Part shown: positions 38,370-47,182 of the stretch, one piece after another | Layout: each line of letters opens with the position of its first letter | Numbering within the stretch: position 1 is the first letter of the stretch | Assembly (NCBI GenBank): GCA_021731695.1 | Contig: JAKFWZ010000030.1 | Location: forward strand, 1-47,346 | Reading direction: 5' to 3' | Length of the DNA: 47,346 nt | Origin: Candidatus Daviesbacteria bacterium | GTDB lineage: Bacteria; Patescibacteriota; Microgenomatia; Daviesbacterales; UBA10151 | The notes under the pieces: generated by a model | Told to the model about the DNA's origin: nothing | Database searches by the model: none | What the model saw: only the letters and a program-made list of their open reading frames with translations | Position numbers and translations under genes: made by a program

Positions 38370-41300
38370 ATGTCCGGAGAATTAGGACCAGGCGGTCTGC
38401 CAACCTCAAAACCTACAGAGAATCCAATTACGCCTGTTGAGGGTCTGAGAACTCTTCCGTCAGCTGTTCTACTACCTGACCGTGCTCCGACTTTAGAATC
38501 TGCAATTCAACATATTTCCAGTCCAGTTTCCAGTCCGACTGAACCTTCCCCGGAAAAAGCAGCTCAAATAAGTGAAACCCGAACCCCAATAAAAGAGATG
38601 TTGGCATCAGGTGTTATTCCTGAAGTAAGGGGTGGAGCAACGGGCATGGATCCTGAGAAGTATGGAGAGAAGCTGGCTGAGACGAGTCAGGCTATTTTAA
38701 ATATGTTGCAGCACCAGGATTTTAGTAATCCGGATGTGAGACGTGCGTATGATGCTGAAACGTTGGAGTTTGCCGAAGAATACCAGAGATTAAATCCTCT
38801 ACCTCCACCTGAAGCACCACCGGTCATAGCACCTGAGCCAGCTCCTGAAGAACCTGAGGAAATAGATTTTCTGGGTGATTTGTTATCTGGAGCTGATACC
38901 GGTAAACATGGTGAACCTCACGGAGCTCATGAAGCTCATGAATCTCATGGAGCTCACCATGAAAGCGATGAAGAGCCTAATGATTTTAAACGGATAGAAA
39001 AAGAGCTTCATCATATAGGAACGGAACGTGTAGAAACGACTGATGCGGCCCGACGGCGAACGATTGAGCAAATAAGGTTGGAGTTGGATATGGAAAAGCT
39101 GGAAGCTAAAAAAGCTGAGCTTTTGAAAGGAAGAACGGAAGATAAATTAAAAAAAGACGAAAAAGAAGAACTAGAAAAAATTAATCAGGGGATCAATCAA
39201 GTTAAAACCGGCAAGGACAGTGATGGGAATGAAGTTGGAGGAAGCCTTGATGAGCTGGAAGCAGAATTTGGCTCGATTCTTGATCGTTTCAGAAATCAGG
39301 CAGCGGAGACAGAAAGAGGAAAAATAGCGGGCATGCAAAAGAGATGGGCGAAAAAAAAGGAAGAGGCTGCAGAAGCGAAGGATCCTACATTTGACTTAGA
39401 GTCGATCCCTGATCTTGATGAGGCTGACTTTAAAGCTAAATATGAAGCACCGCAGTATATTCCTGACGGACAGATAGTATTTACTGATGAGGAAAATACA
39501 GCTATTGGTCGTCTTGAGACTAGAGCCGTGGAGTTGGCTGAAGAGAAAGGAGAAACTATCGAGTTCTTAGCTTCTCCCGAAAGAGGTATTGAAATTGCCA
39601 AGGTTATTATGCATTGGGAAGGAATGCGAAAGGCGGGTTTGTATAAGGAGATAAACTGGGAGGAGTTAGATGAAGCATATGAGGATGAGATTATTTTTGT
39701 TGAAGCCGCAAGATTAATATCAAAGAGAGAGAGAGTCCTTTCGAGAAGCGCCCCTCCGAAAGAATTTGAGATTCGGGATGTTGATGTAAAAGAGCTTGAT
39801 AAGGTGCCGCCTCTTGAGACGCTTTACAAGCAGTTTTATTCCGGCGAGCCCCTTAGCCCGGAATTTTATAAAGATTTGGATGTTTATTTTGGGGAAGCAA
39901 AAGCCGCAGGAATGTTGCGTGATATGGAGCAAAGACTCACAACGGCTTACGGGCAGGTTGCTCAGGGTTTAGATGAGGGATTATCGGTAACTGAAATTTT
40001 ATCCGCTGGTTCCCAACAAGCACAACCAATACAGACAATATTGGAACCTACAAGAGCTACGGCTGCCGAATTTTTTGATATCAGACAAGATCGTGACAGT
40101 AACTTAAGCAGGCTTGTTGTTGGATTAGATGATGATAAGCGACTACGTGGGGTGTGGGATCTTTATCTTGATATAGCAATCAGAAGACTTAAAGAGGGTG
40201 CTCATATGGGCGATATAGATTATGCGGGAGACATGCATCGTAATTTTGAAAAAAATGAATTTAAACCTGATCCAAATCTAACTGAAACCCAGGAAAGGTA
40301 CTGGAGACCTTCGGCAGGAGGATGGTCGATCGATGTTACTGCGCGAACCCCTGCCCAATACGATATTGCAGCTGATACATATATCACTGATGTGCAGGCA
40401 CGTACATCGGATCCCTCAGAGGCATTTCAGGAAGGCACGCAATTTATTCAGCAGATTACCAGATCCACAGGACATCACACCCCGGAGTTTATTAAGGGAC
40501 TTCGGGAAGCAAAAGGTGGTGCCGAGGATAAAACAAACGAACAATTGGTTCAGGAGTTTTTAAAAGATTTAGCCACAAGAATACAGGCAAGGTTGGGTGT
40601 CAGGAGTGCTGATCACTCGAATGAACTTTATCACGGGGGTCAGTATAAACAGTCAATGGATTATATGGCCAAAGACGGAGAGGGTCCGAAGAGGTGGTTA
40701 GCGCTGATGCAGATTCCATATGTTGCTGAGGCTGTATGGAAACTTGAAAACGATCCGAGATTTGAAATGATTTATGCCATGTACGGTTCGCATGGACAAT
40801 TGGCTTCAGACACCGTAGCTCAACGAGGAAATGGAGTTGGGCTGCATAATCAGGTAATTAGTGTTCTGACTGAAGAGGTTATGGGTACCCGAATTGTGAA
40901 TGAAGCGTATAGGCAGGATGTAGCAAACGATATGTCTGAAGCGCAGTTTGCGAAGATGTTTGACGGGCTTTACGAATACGGAAAAATAAAGGTTGGTGGT
41001 TTTCAGGGGGATGCCAATATCAATGTCTATAAAAAATATGGTGACTTAGAGCCGGATCAACTAAGAGGAATACCGAAAGCTGACAGAGAGGCGTATAAGC
41101 TGGGTAGAGTTCAATACCTACTACAACCTGTAAATAGCCCCGGTGGCGGTGGAGGCCTTACTCATCATCAATTATCAAAAGAGGATAAAGCAGTATTAGC
41201 AAAGGCTGAAGCTCAGGTAGAAAAAGCTGTTGAAATCGCTTTGGAAATTGCCGGAGCAATGGGTGAAAAATCCAAGAGAGGTGGAGGAGTTGTAAAAGTG

Positions 41301-43631
41301 GGTAAGGAAATAAGTAATCCAAGAGACGGCGAACCAAAACACTATGATTTTGTAGCAATTCATCAGGGTGAGAAATTTGTTCAGATGGCCGAGTCGACTA
41401 CAGAAATAAAGTATGCCGATGATGCGGAATTTTGGAGAAAGGGAATTCCCGACAGGATGAAAGATGATCCAATAGGGAAGAAGATAATAGATTCTAATAG
41501 GAAAAAAGCAATTGAAACGAAGAAAGGAGTTCCTGATTTAGAGAATTTCAAAGCAAGATACAGGGCTGCGATGGTGGCGATTGCTCGCGACAAAGCGCTT
41601 GAGGAGTTTGCCGGTGTGGAGTGGATCTTGGGTAGGGATGGTAAACCGGATCACGTAATTACACCCGAAGAGAAGAAGATTATGAGTGCGAATCCGAGGG
41701 ATCTTAGTCCGGAACAAAGAATGAAATTATACGGAGATGATGAAAAGAAAATATTCGCACTTAATGCAGTCAGGATAGGCGGAAAGGGATTTGAGTCAAA
41801 GCTATACGAATATGAGTACCAGGGCAACAGGCTCATTCAGAAAGACGTGGTAAGGGTAAACAGGCCTCTGGATGTGTTTGACTTTGAAACAGGCGAAACA
41901 AGATCAGGATTTAAAGGGACATTGCTGGGTTATGACGAGAATGGTGTAAAAGTTACACTGAATTATGGTGCTGATGGTGTGCTGATGCTCGGGGATGTGT
42001 GGGATAAAGATGGTAGGGCTAAGTTGTATGACAGTCCTCCTGCTAGCCCTGGCTCCAAGGATCACCGCCAAAGAGTAAACTTCCATTTTAGTAAAGACAG
42101 CAGAGTTATTGAAAAAGAAATTACGGTTATTAATGCTGATACAGGAAATCGGGAGAAAAGAATTACTCTGGTTCAGCAGGCTGAAGCAGATTTCGCTTTG
42201 GCCAATAACCACCTCTTAGGTGATTGGACATCCCATACTTACTGGGGTTATCAGGAGGAGGATCGTCATATGATCCTTGCGCCTCAAAGCTTTGCGGAAG
42301 CAAGACAAATCCGGGATGGAACATTACGTCCTGAGGATGCGAGTATCTGGGGTCGTCAGTTATTGCTCCTTGATCCGACCCTGCTCCGTGTAATGAGATT
42401 CGCAGCCCCTGGTTCAAAGCAGGAAGATCATGAAAGAAAGCTGGCAATGGCTGCCGTTGAACACAAATACCAAAGCCATTGGAGAATTTCAAGAGAACTC
42501 CACCGTGCATTCTTCCCAACGCTTGCCACACCGGTAAGATTTAACGGACTTTATTACGGTTTGCAGGATTTTGGAGGATTCAGAAAAATGCTTGAATCCG
42601 CAAGAGCGCAAATCGGAGAGGATGAGGAGAGATTTTCAAGAAGAGGAAAAAGACTTACTCCTGATTTACATATTCCTTACGCCTCAGCTGCTGAGATGTG
42701 GGGTGTAGGTTCTCAGGGCGTTATGGGAGTAATGAGGTTATTGAATGCACCCCTTTATAAAGCTGTCGGGACGATGGCACTTGATAAGTTTGCCAATCAG
42801 GCCGAGGTAGCGGATAAGTTAAGATCGGCTCTGGTTGAGGGAAGGGATGGCAACGGAGGTTATCAGGAGTCGTTATTGCTTAAGCTGACCAATAATTCAG
42901 ATAAGGTTTCGGCGGAGCACAGAGGCGATATACCTGGATTTACAGAAGAGCAACTAAAAGCGCTACAAGAGGAGCTTCTAAGAACGGGAATAAAGCAGCA
43001 CTTAAAAAGACGTAGTTGGATGCGGGCAAAATCGGGCATTTCTTATGGTGAGATTGTAAATCAAAATAAATTTGCTTATACGCTGATAGAATCCCTTGGA
43101 AGATATGATAAGTATTTGAAGCTATTTCCTCTGATGGAAACATCAATCAGGAATGCTCCCGGAGCTTTTTGGTTTGCTCAGGATGAAAAAAGCGCTGTGG
43201 ATATATTTATTGAACCACCAAGCTCCGCATTTTACGATGGTCTCCAAACACAGCTGAGTACCGTGCCTTCCCGAAGTCTGAGTAGTAATTGGAATAAGAC
43301 ACAGTTTATGGCTTATAGCAACGAAGCCCGAAAGATACAGCGTGAAATAGAGAGGGAATTCACACTAAGATTAAATCTTGCTGATATTGATGATGCAGGT
43401 TCTCCTTTTACCGGTTCGGGGAGACATAGCGCCAAAATATTCCACGATACCTTTGGAGGGTTATTGGTGGATCAGGGTCCGAGAGGGGGAGGACAGCTCT
43501 ATAAGGGAGAGAGGTTCTTCTATGCAAGAATTTATGACAGATGGATGGAATATGATGAAAATGGTGAAGCTGTATTTAGTAAAACCGAGAATATGTGGGA
43601 CTTTATATTCGGTAAGTTAGTTCCAACATAA
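38370..43631 (+). CDS. Giant unknown protein (1,753 aa), cysteine-free
   Basis: I do not recognise any domain in this 1,753-aa protein. It contains no cysteine, no signal peptide and no clear membrane helix. Residues 1-165 are Pro/Glu/Ser-rich and disordered. About 178-195 is a His-rich repeat (HGEPHGAHEAHESHGAHH), and about 200-345 is a charged coiled coil. The rest is globular mixed alpha/beta (GGYQESLLLKL, GERFFYARIYDRWMEYDENG). No Walker, HExxH or other common catalytic motif was seen. TAGAAT lies 7 nt before the ATG. Its 3' end is duplicated just downstream. A role as secreted effector, adhesin-like cargo or scaffold of the T4SS-like machine is only inferred from position and composition. 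Confidence 0.75.
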   Translation: MSGELGPGGLPTSKPTENPITPVEGLRTLPSAVLLPDRAPTLESAIQHISSPVSSPTEPSPEKAAQISETRTPIKEMLASGVIPEVRGGATGMDPEKYGEKLAETSQAILNMLQHQDFSNPDVRRAYDAETLEFAEEYQRLNPLPPPEAPPVIAPEPAPEEPEEIDFLGDLLSGADTGKHGEPHGAHEAHESHGAHHESDEEPNDFKRIEKELHHIGTERVETTDAARRRTIEQIRLELDMEKLEAKKAELLKGRTEDKLKKDEKEELEKINQGINQVKTGKDSDGNEVGGSLDELEAEFGSILDRFRNQAAETERGKIAGMQKRWAKKKEEAAEAKDPTFDLESIPDLDEADFKAKYEAPQYIPDGQIVFTDEENTAIGRLETRAVELAEEKGETIEFLASPERGIEIAKVIMHWEGMRKAGLYKEINWEELDEAYEDEIIFVEAARLISKRERVLSRSAPPKEFEIRDVDVKELDKVPPLETLYKQFYSGEPLSPEFYKDLDVYFGEAKAAGMLRDMEQRLTTAYGQVAQGLDEGLSVTEILSAGSQQAQPIQTILEPTRATAAEFFDIRQDRDSNLSRLVVGLDDDKRLRGVWDLYLDIAIRRLKEGAHMGDIDYAGDMHRNFEKNEFKPDPNLTETQERYWRPSAGGWSIDVTARTPAQYDIAADTYITDVQARTSDPSEAFQEGTQFIQQITRSTGHHTPEFIKGLREAKGGAEDKTNEQLVQEFLKDLATRIQARLGVRSADHSNELYHGGQYKQSMDYMAKDGEGPKRWLALMQIPYVAEAVWKLENDPRFEMIYAMYGSHGQLASDTVAQRGNGVGLHNQVISVLTEEVMGTRIVNEAYRQDVANDMSEAQFAKMFDGLYEYGKIKVGGFQGDANINVYKKYGDLEPDQLRGIPKADREAYKLGRVQYLLQPVNSPGGGGGLTHHQLSKEDKAVLAKAEAQVEKAVEIALEIAGAMGEKSKRGGGVVKVGKEISNPRDGEPKHYDFVAIHQGEKFVQMAESTTEIKYADDAEFWRKGIPDRMKDDPIGKKIIDSNRKKAIETKKGVPDLENFKARYRAAMVAIARDKALEEFAGVEWILGRDGKPDHVITPEEKKIMSANPRDLSPEQRMKLYGDDEKKIFALNAVRIGGKGFESKLYEYEYQGNRLIQKDVVRVNRPLDVFDFETGETRSGFKGTLLGYDENGVKVTLNYGADGVLMLGDVWDKDGRAKLYDSPPASPGSKDHRQRVNFHFSKDSRVIEKEITVINADTGNREKRITLVQQAEADFALANNHLLGDWTSHTYWGYQEEDRHMILAPQSFAEARQIRDGTLRPEDASIWGRQLLLLDPTLLRVMRFAAPGSKQEDHERKLAMAAVEHKYQSHWRISRELHRAFFPTLATPVRFNGLYYGLQDFGGFRKMLESARAQIGEDEERFSRRGKRLTPDLHIPYASAAEMWGVGSQGVMGVMRLLNAPLYKAVGTMALDKFANQAEVADKLRSALVEGRDGNGGYQESLLLKLTNNSDKVSAEHRGDIPGFTEEQLKALQEELLRTGIKQHLKRRSWMRAKSGISYGEIVNQNKFAYTLIESLGRYDKYLKLFPLMETSIRNAPGAFWFAQDEKSAVDIFIEPPSSAFYDGLQTQLSTVPSRSLSSNWNKTQFMAYSNEARKIQREIEREFTLRLNLADIDDAGSPFTGSGRHSAKIFHDTFGGLLVDQGPRGGGQLYKGERFFYARIYDRWMEYDENGEAVFSKTENMWDFIFGKLVPT

Positions 43632-43645
43632 AGGCCTACATAAGG

Positions 43646-43750
43646 CGAATTTATGACAGATGGATGGAATATGATGAAAATGGTCAGCCTGTATTTAGCA
43701 AAAGTGATAACATGTGGAATTCTGTATTAAGCAAACTGCTTCCGATATAG
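43646..43750 (+). pseudogene. Duplicated 3' end of the giant gene (truncated paralogue)
   Basis: 34 in-frame codons and a TAG read RIYDRWMEYDENGQPVFSKS then DNMWNSVLSKLLPI. They align without gaps to the last 34 codons of the giant gene, and the first 38 or so nucleotides are identical. The rest differs at many positions, including several silent ones. No start codon or upstream coding sequence is present. It is the tail of a second, lost copy. Confidence 0.82.
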
Positions 43751-43786
43751 AGTAACTTCCTGAGTTTCAGAATAAAAAGATTTATT

Positions 43787-45790
43787 TTAAACGCCTGATG
43801 GATCTTTAGCTGCCTCTGGCTCGCTCGGTTTGCCGTCAGTTTTCTTTGGAGGTGGATTTTCTGGTTTCCATCTTTGTGGCTGAATGCCTCTAAATGAGGA
43901 TTTCGCCCATGCTTCGTTAAATTTGCTTGCCTGGCCTTGTCTAGGATTTGCCCGATACAGTTCATCTGATGTGCTATTCTCATCTGGTCTTCTGAAGAAG
44001 TATCTAAGCTTACCATCAGTACCTCTACCAACTTGCATGATATGTCCGGGATCATTTGTCAGTCTGCCAGTCTGGTTAGCAAAACCGCTTACGCCGCTTT
44101 GCACCTGACCCTGATATTTTTGCCCCTGTCCGATTGCGCCACCGACAGCACCGGCCAGTAAGGCACCTGCTTGTGATTGTTTGCCTACCGATTTACATAT
44201 CATGTCGGGTATTGAAGGAGTTGCGAGGAGCGCCCCAAAGGCAATAAGCAAATTTAGAAATCCTAAATCAAATCCTCCAAGCAGGGGAAAAGTGGCAGTG
44301 CCTGTGATAGATGATGCACCTGCTCCTATTTGAAAGAGAGGTTCAGCGCCGTTGCTCGTCTGGCCTTTAAGTATAAAAGCGACAAAATAGAAAACTGCGA
44401 ATACTGCCGGAAAGGCTAGAACATTGCAAAGCATGTTTTGAGCCCAATCCGTCATCATTTTTTGTCTGCCGGGGATTGAGGCTGCCAGAAAGAAGAAAGG
44501 TGAAGCAATAGTTAAAAAGATAATATTTAAAAAATTGCCGATTAATTTAAACAAAAGTTTAAACATTGTATAAATTAAAGCCAGCATGGCAGCGAACGAT
44601 AACACCATTGCAACCATCACCTGTGTACCGCTTGGATTCACAGGAGTGGCAGGTATTAAGGAAATGATAGTGGGAATTACAGCACCCCAAGCTTGTCCTT
44701 TTCCTCCCCAGAGCGAACCAAAAGGCAGGATAAACTGAACGGCCACCATGTTGGCGAAGATACCTATGGCTTCCTCCGGATCCAGTCCAAATTTGAAAGC
44801 GTCTAAGCCACCAATAAGTGGGAATTCACCACGATTAGGATCATCGAGATAAGGCCAGATTGTTCTCAGAGCCCCCACAATCTTATCCATTCCTAAAATT
44901 CCGGTATATCTGCTGAAAATAGTTAACACATTCGCTTCCTGTGTTGTAGGAGCAGTTCCTAGTATGCCGGGTTTGCTATTTTCATTAAGCGGCAGTTGAG
45001 TGGGAGTTGTGATTGATGGGTCGGCTAAGGCAAAATAATAACCAACTACATTAGTGCCAACGAAAGCCATATCTGAGATTAGTGAAGCTAAAAAGTAGCT
45101 GAAGGTGATCATGACAAGGCCGATCACAAGTCCAGGCAGAGCCATTTGAATGGTGACAACTGTTTGTGGATTTAATTTTTGACGAAACATGACCATAAAT
45201 CCAACAAGCACAAACACTAAAATCATTACCATATAAGCAATATTTCGGCTAACTTCCCAAAGGCTGAAAATAGGCGATAAAACTCCGCTTCCTGAGCCTG
45301 CAACCTGAGCATTTGCAGATTTAACCCCAATTTGCTCGCCAAAGTTAGCAATAAATTCTGTGCTGCTGACCGGTTGGGTATCGAGTAATACGCCAACCAT
45401 TGACATAGACATGCCTAAGAGTCCGTTATTCGTATCAGTGTTTGAGAGTACTGGGACAGATTGAATCATTCCTTGTGCATCACGGATCTGTTTGTATTCT
45501 AAACAGGGAGCCAGAGGAGATCGGCCGGCTAAAACACAGGACATTGCGTGAGAGAAGTTATAAATAGCCATGCTGGCATAGTGGGGGGATTGATCGGCAT
45601 AGTAAGGAGTAGGGAGTGAAGAGTGAGTAGTAAAGTCCAAACTGCCCGAAACTGTAGCCTCGTCACTCTTTTCTCTTTCCTGAATTGATGTTTGAGCAAA
45701 AGCCGGCCTTATTAAAAGAAGAGACAGTAAAGCGAAAATTAAAAGAAAGACTGATTTTAAGAATAGAGTTGAGCAGAGCCTATTGACCAT
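43787..45790 (-). CDS. VirB6/TrbL-like T4SS channel protein
   Basis: A 667-aa protein. A signal peptide (1-32, ending AFAQ) and an external part of about 150 residues precede a polytopic core with about six to seven membrane helices (about 183-205, 220-250, 390-445, 460-485, 512-530). A Gly-rich stretch (AGALLAGAVGGAIGQGQ) leads to a polar tail. The large N-terminal region and central hydrophobic core fit VirB6/TrbL proteins of Gram-positive-like T4SS, the inner-membrane translocation channel. Residues about 53-64 (TTHSSLPTPYYA) are encoded by a GGAGTGAAGAG-type repeat. It follows the pilin-like genes in the same direction. Confidence 0.8.
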   Translation of the reverse strand: MVNRLCSTLFLKSVFLLIFALLSLLLIRPAFAQTSIQEREKSDEATVSGSLDFTTHSSLPTPYYADQSPHYASMAIYNFSHAMSCVLAGRSPLAPCLEYKQIRDAQGMIQSVPVLSNTDTNNGLLGMSMSMVGVLLDTQPVSSTEFIANFGEQIGVKSANAQVAGSGSGVLSPIFSLWEVSRNIAYMVMILVFVLVGFMVMFRQKLNPQTVVTIQMALPGLVIGLVMITFSYFLASLISDMAFVGTNVVGYYFALADPSITTPTQLPLNENSKPGILGTAPTTQEANVLTIFSRYTGILGMDKIVGALRTIWPYLDDPNRGEFPLIGGLDAFKFGLDPEEAIGIFANMVAVQFILPFGSLWGGKGQAWGAVIPTIISLIPATPVNPSGTQVMVAMVLSFAAMLALIYTMFKLLFKLIGNFLNIIFLTIASPFFFLAASIPGRQKMMTDWAQNMLCNVLAFPAVFAVFYFVAFILKGQTSNGAEPLFQIGAGASSITGTATFPLLGGFDLGFLNLLIAFGALLATPSIPDMICKSVGKQSQAGALLAGAVGGAIGQGQKYQGQVQSGVSGFANQTGRLTNDPGHIMQVGRGTDGKLRYFFRRPDENSTSDELYRANPRQGQASKFNEAWAKSSFRGIQPQRWKPENPPPKKTDGKPSEPEAAKDPSGV

Positions 45791-45837
45791 ATAGATTTGG
45801 CTAACTTAAAGATTAGTACAATTGGGGGGAAGTTTCA

Positions 45838-45868
45838 ACAGAGGTTTTAAGCGCAAATACCTCTGTTT
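45838..45868 (-). terminator. Stem-loop after the first pilin-like gene
   Basis: On the minus strand AACAGAGGT and ACCTCTGTT form a 9-bp stem beginning at the stop codon of the 126-aa gene. No U-tract follows, so it may be a processing or partial-termination hairpin that lowers virB6 expression relative to the pilin genes. Confidence 0.5.
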
Positions 45869-46247
45869 AGACACAGTAGGGAGGGAATCCGAGACAGAAT
45901 TCAGATACATTAAAGCCTGCGATCTCGCCAATTAAGCGAAGGGAAATATAGGCCAGTACCAAAAAGAAAATACCCATAAAAGCCCAGGTAACAGAACTCC
46001 ATGCTTCAGCCAGTGCTTTGGGTTCTCCGCCGGAAACGATAAAAAGCTTAATCGCGCTCCAAACAAGCCAAACTGTTAATGCCAAAAAGGCCACTGAAAC
46101 CGATAGATTAATAAGCCGGGTTATAACTTCCCGAACCTGAACTATTCCCGATGCTGGACAGGAGTCGTCTGTGCATTGGGCAAAAACAGGACTATTAAAA
46201 ACAAAAACAGAGAGAAGAACCAGAGAGAGTGTCAGGGTTTTGAGCAT
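45867..46247 (-). CDS. T4SS pilin-like (VirB2/TrbC-type) protein
   Basis: A 126-aa protein with a signal peptide (1-23, ending VFAQ), a short Cys-containing external part (CTDDSCPASG) and two membrane helices (about 45-70 and 85-112) joined by a polar hinge SGGEPKALAEAWS. This is the two-helix VirB2-like plan. The hinge SGGEPK differs from the SGGDK of its neighbours, so this is the most divergent paralogue. It lies nearest virB6. Cys residues at both ends could form disulfides. Confidence 0.75.
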   Translation of the reverse strand: MLKTLTLSLVLLSVFVFNSPVFAQCTDDSCPASGIVQVREVITRLINLSVSVAFLALTVWLVWSAIKLFIVSGGEPKALAEAWSSVTWAFMGIFFLVLAYISLRLIGEIAGFNVSEFCLGFPPYCV

Positions 46248-46299
46248 ATTTTAACAATAAACGATTGTTTAGTTAGATGCAATAAAAATATTAGACAGC

Positions 46300-46722
46300 T
46301 TAGGATTCAGGTGTAGGGAAGGCGATAGGCTCGTCGCCTAATCTTGGGATAATAGGTAAGTTGAGTAAGTTGATACCAACGATTTGTCCGAACAAAACTG
46401 TGATGAAGAAGGCTAAAGCTAAGATCGCAAGACCAATTAAAGCATTTACGATTGTGCCTCGTGCTTTACCGATAGCATCTTTATCTCCGCCTGAAGTGAT
46501 CCATTTAAAAGCGCCAATAACTAAATAAATTAAAACAGTGAGTGCAGCAGCAATAAAAACGATTTGTAAAGCATTGGAGATTAATTCACCGGTAGTAGTT
46601 GTTCCGGGATTAACACCAGGAAAAGTTTTAGGATCGATTTTTGTTTCTCTTGGTTGAGCAAATACAGAAGCTGTAGTTAGAAGGTAACCGGCCGATGCGA
46701 TTAAGGCAGAAACTTTTTTCAT
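46300..46722 (-). CDS. T4SS pilin-like (VirB2/TrbC-type) protein
   Basis: A 140-aa protein: signal peptide (1-23, ending VFAQ), a short external part, then two membrane helices around the hinge WITSGGDKDAIGKARGTIVN. The hinge and following helix closely match the 129-aa neighbour. VirB2-like pilins are cleaved and stacked into a pilus or line the channel. Several tandem copies suggest alternative or mixed pilins. Confidence 0.82.
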   Translation of the reverse strand: MKKVSALIASAGYLLTTASVFAQPRETKIDPKTFPGVNPGTTTTGELISNALQIVFIAAALTVLIYLVIGAFKWITSGGDKDAIGKARGTIVNALIGLAILALAFFITVLFGQIVGINLLNLPIIPRLGDEPIAFPTPES

Positions 46723-46790
46723 CTTTAATAATCGTAGTACTCCGGAAGATATTCTGTCAAGAGGTAGTTTATTTATGCTAATTTATCTAG

Positions 46791-47180
46791 TTAAGGAGCC
46801 TGGTTAAGTTTTGGTAGTGGTCCCTGGTTTAATATGTTGTTGATACCAAGTATCTCTCCGACAAGCGAGATGATAAATAGAGATAGAGCCATCACAGTAA
46901 GTCCGATTATCGCAGTGACTATTTTTTTTCTGGCACCGGCAAGTTTTTCTTTATCTCCTCCTGAGGTAATCCAGTCGAGAGAACCCCAGACAATAAAAAC
47001 TAATCCTCCGAGAATCCCGACAATAAACATAATTTGCAAAACATTGGCAATAACGCTGCCAAGAGAGGTTTCAAAAGGAACGCCGGCTGGGACTTTGCTT
47101 TTTGGTAAACCAATATTTTGGGCAAAAGCGGATATGGGATAGATGAAATAGAGGGAAATTAAAAATAATACTTTTTTCAT
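46791..47180 (-). CDS. T4SS pilin-like (VirB2/TrbC-type) protein
   Basis: A 129-aa protein: signal peptide (1-20, ending AFAQ), short external part (PKSKVPAGVPFETSLGSV), and two membrane helices around WITSGGDKEKLAGARKKIVT. It is clearly paralogous to the 140-aa gene, including ANVLQIMFIVG versus SNALQIVFIAA before the hinge. It lies in the same direction, 68 nt upstream. Confidence 0.82.
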   Translation of the reverse strand: MKKVLFLISLYFIYPISAFAQNIGLPKSKVPAGVPFETSLGSVIANVLQIMFIVGILGGLVFIVWGSLDWITSGGDKEKLAGARKKIVTAIIGLTVMALSLFIISLVGEILGINNILNQGPLPKLNQAP

Positions 47181-47182
47181 TG

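Noticed and set aside
43528-43750. Template/variable repeat pair of a diversity-generating retroelement
   Set aside because: Differences between the two copies are not limited to adenine positions and include silent changes; no reverse transcriptase gene is present, although S23/Avd-like four-helix proteins are.
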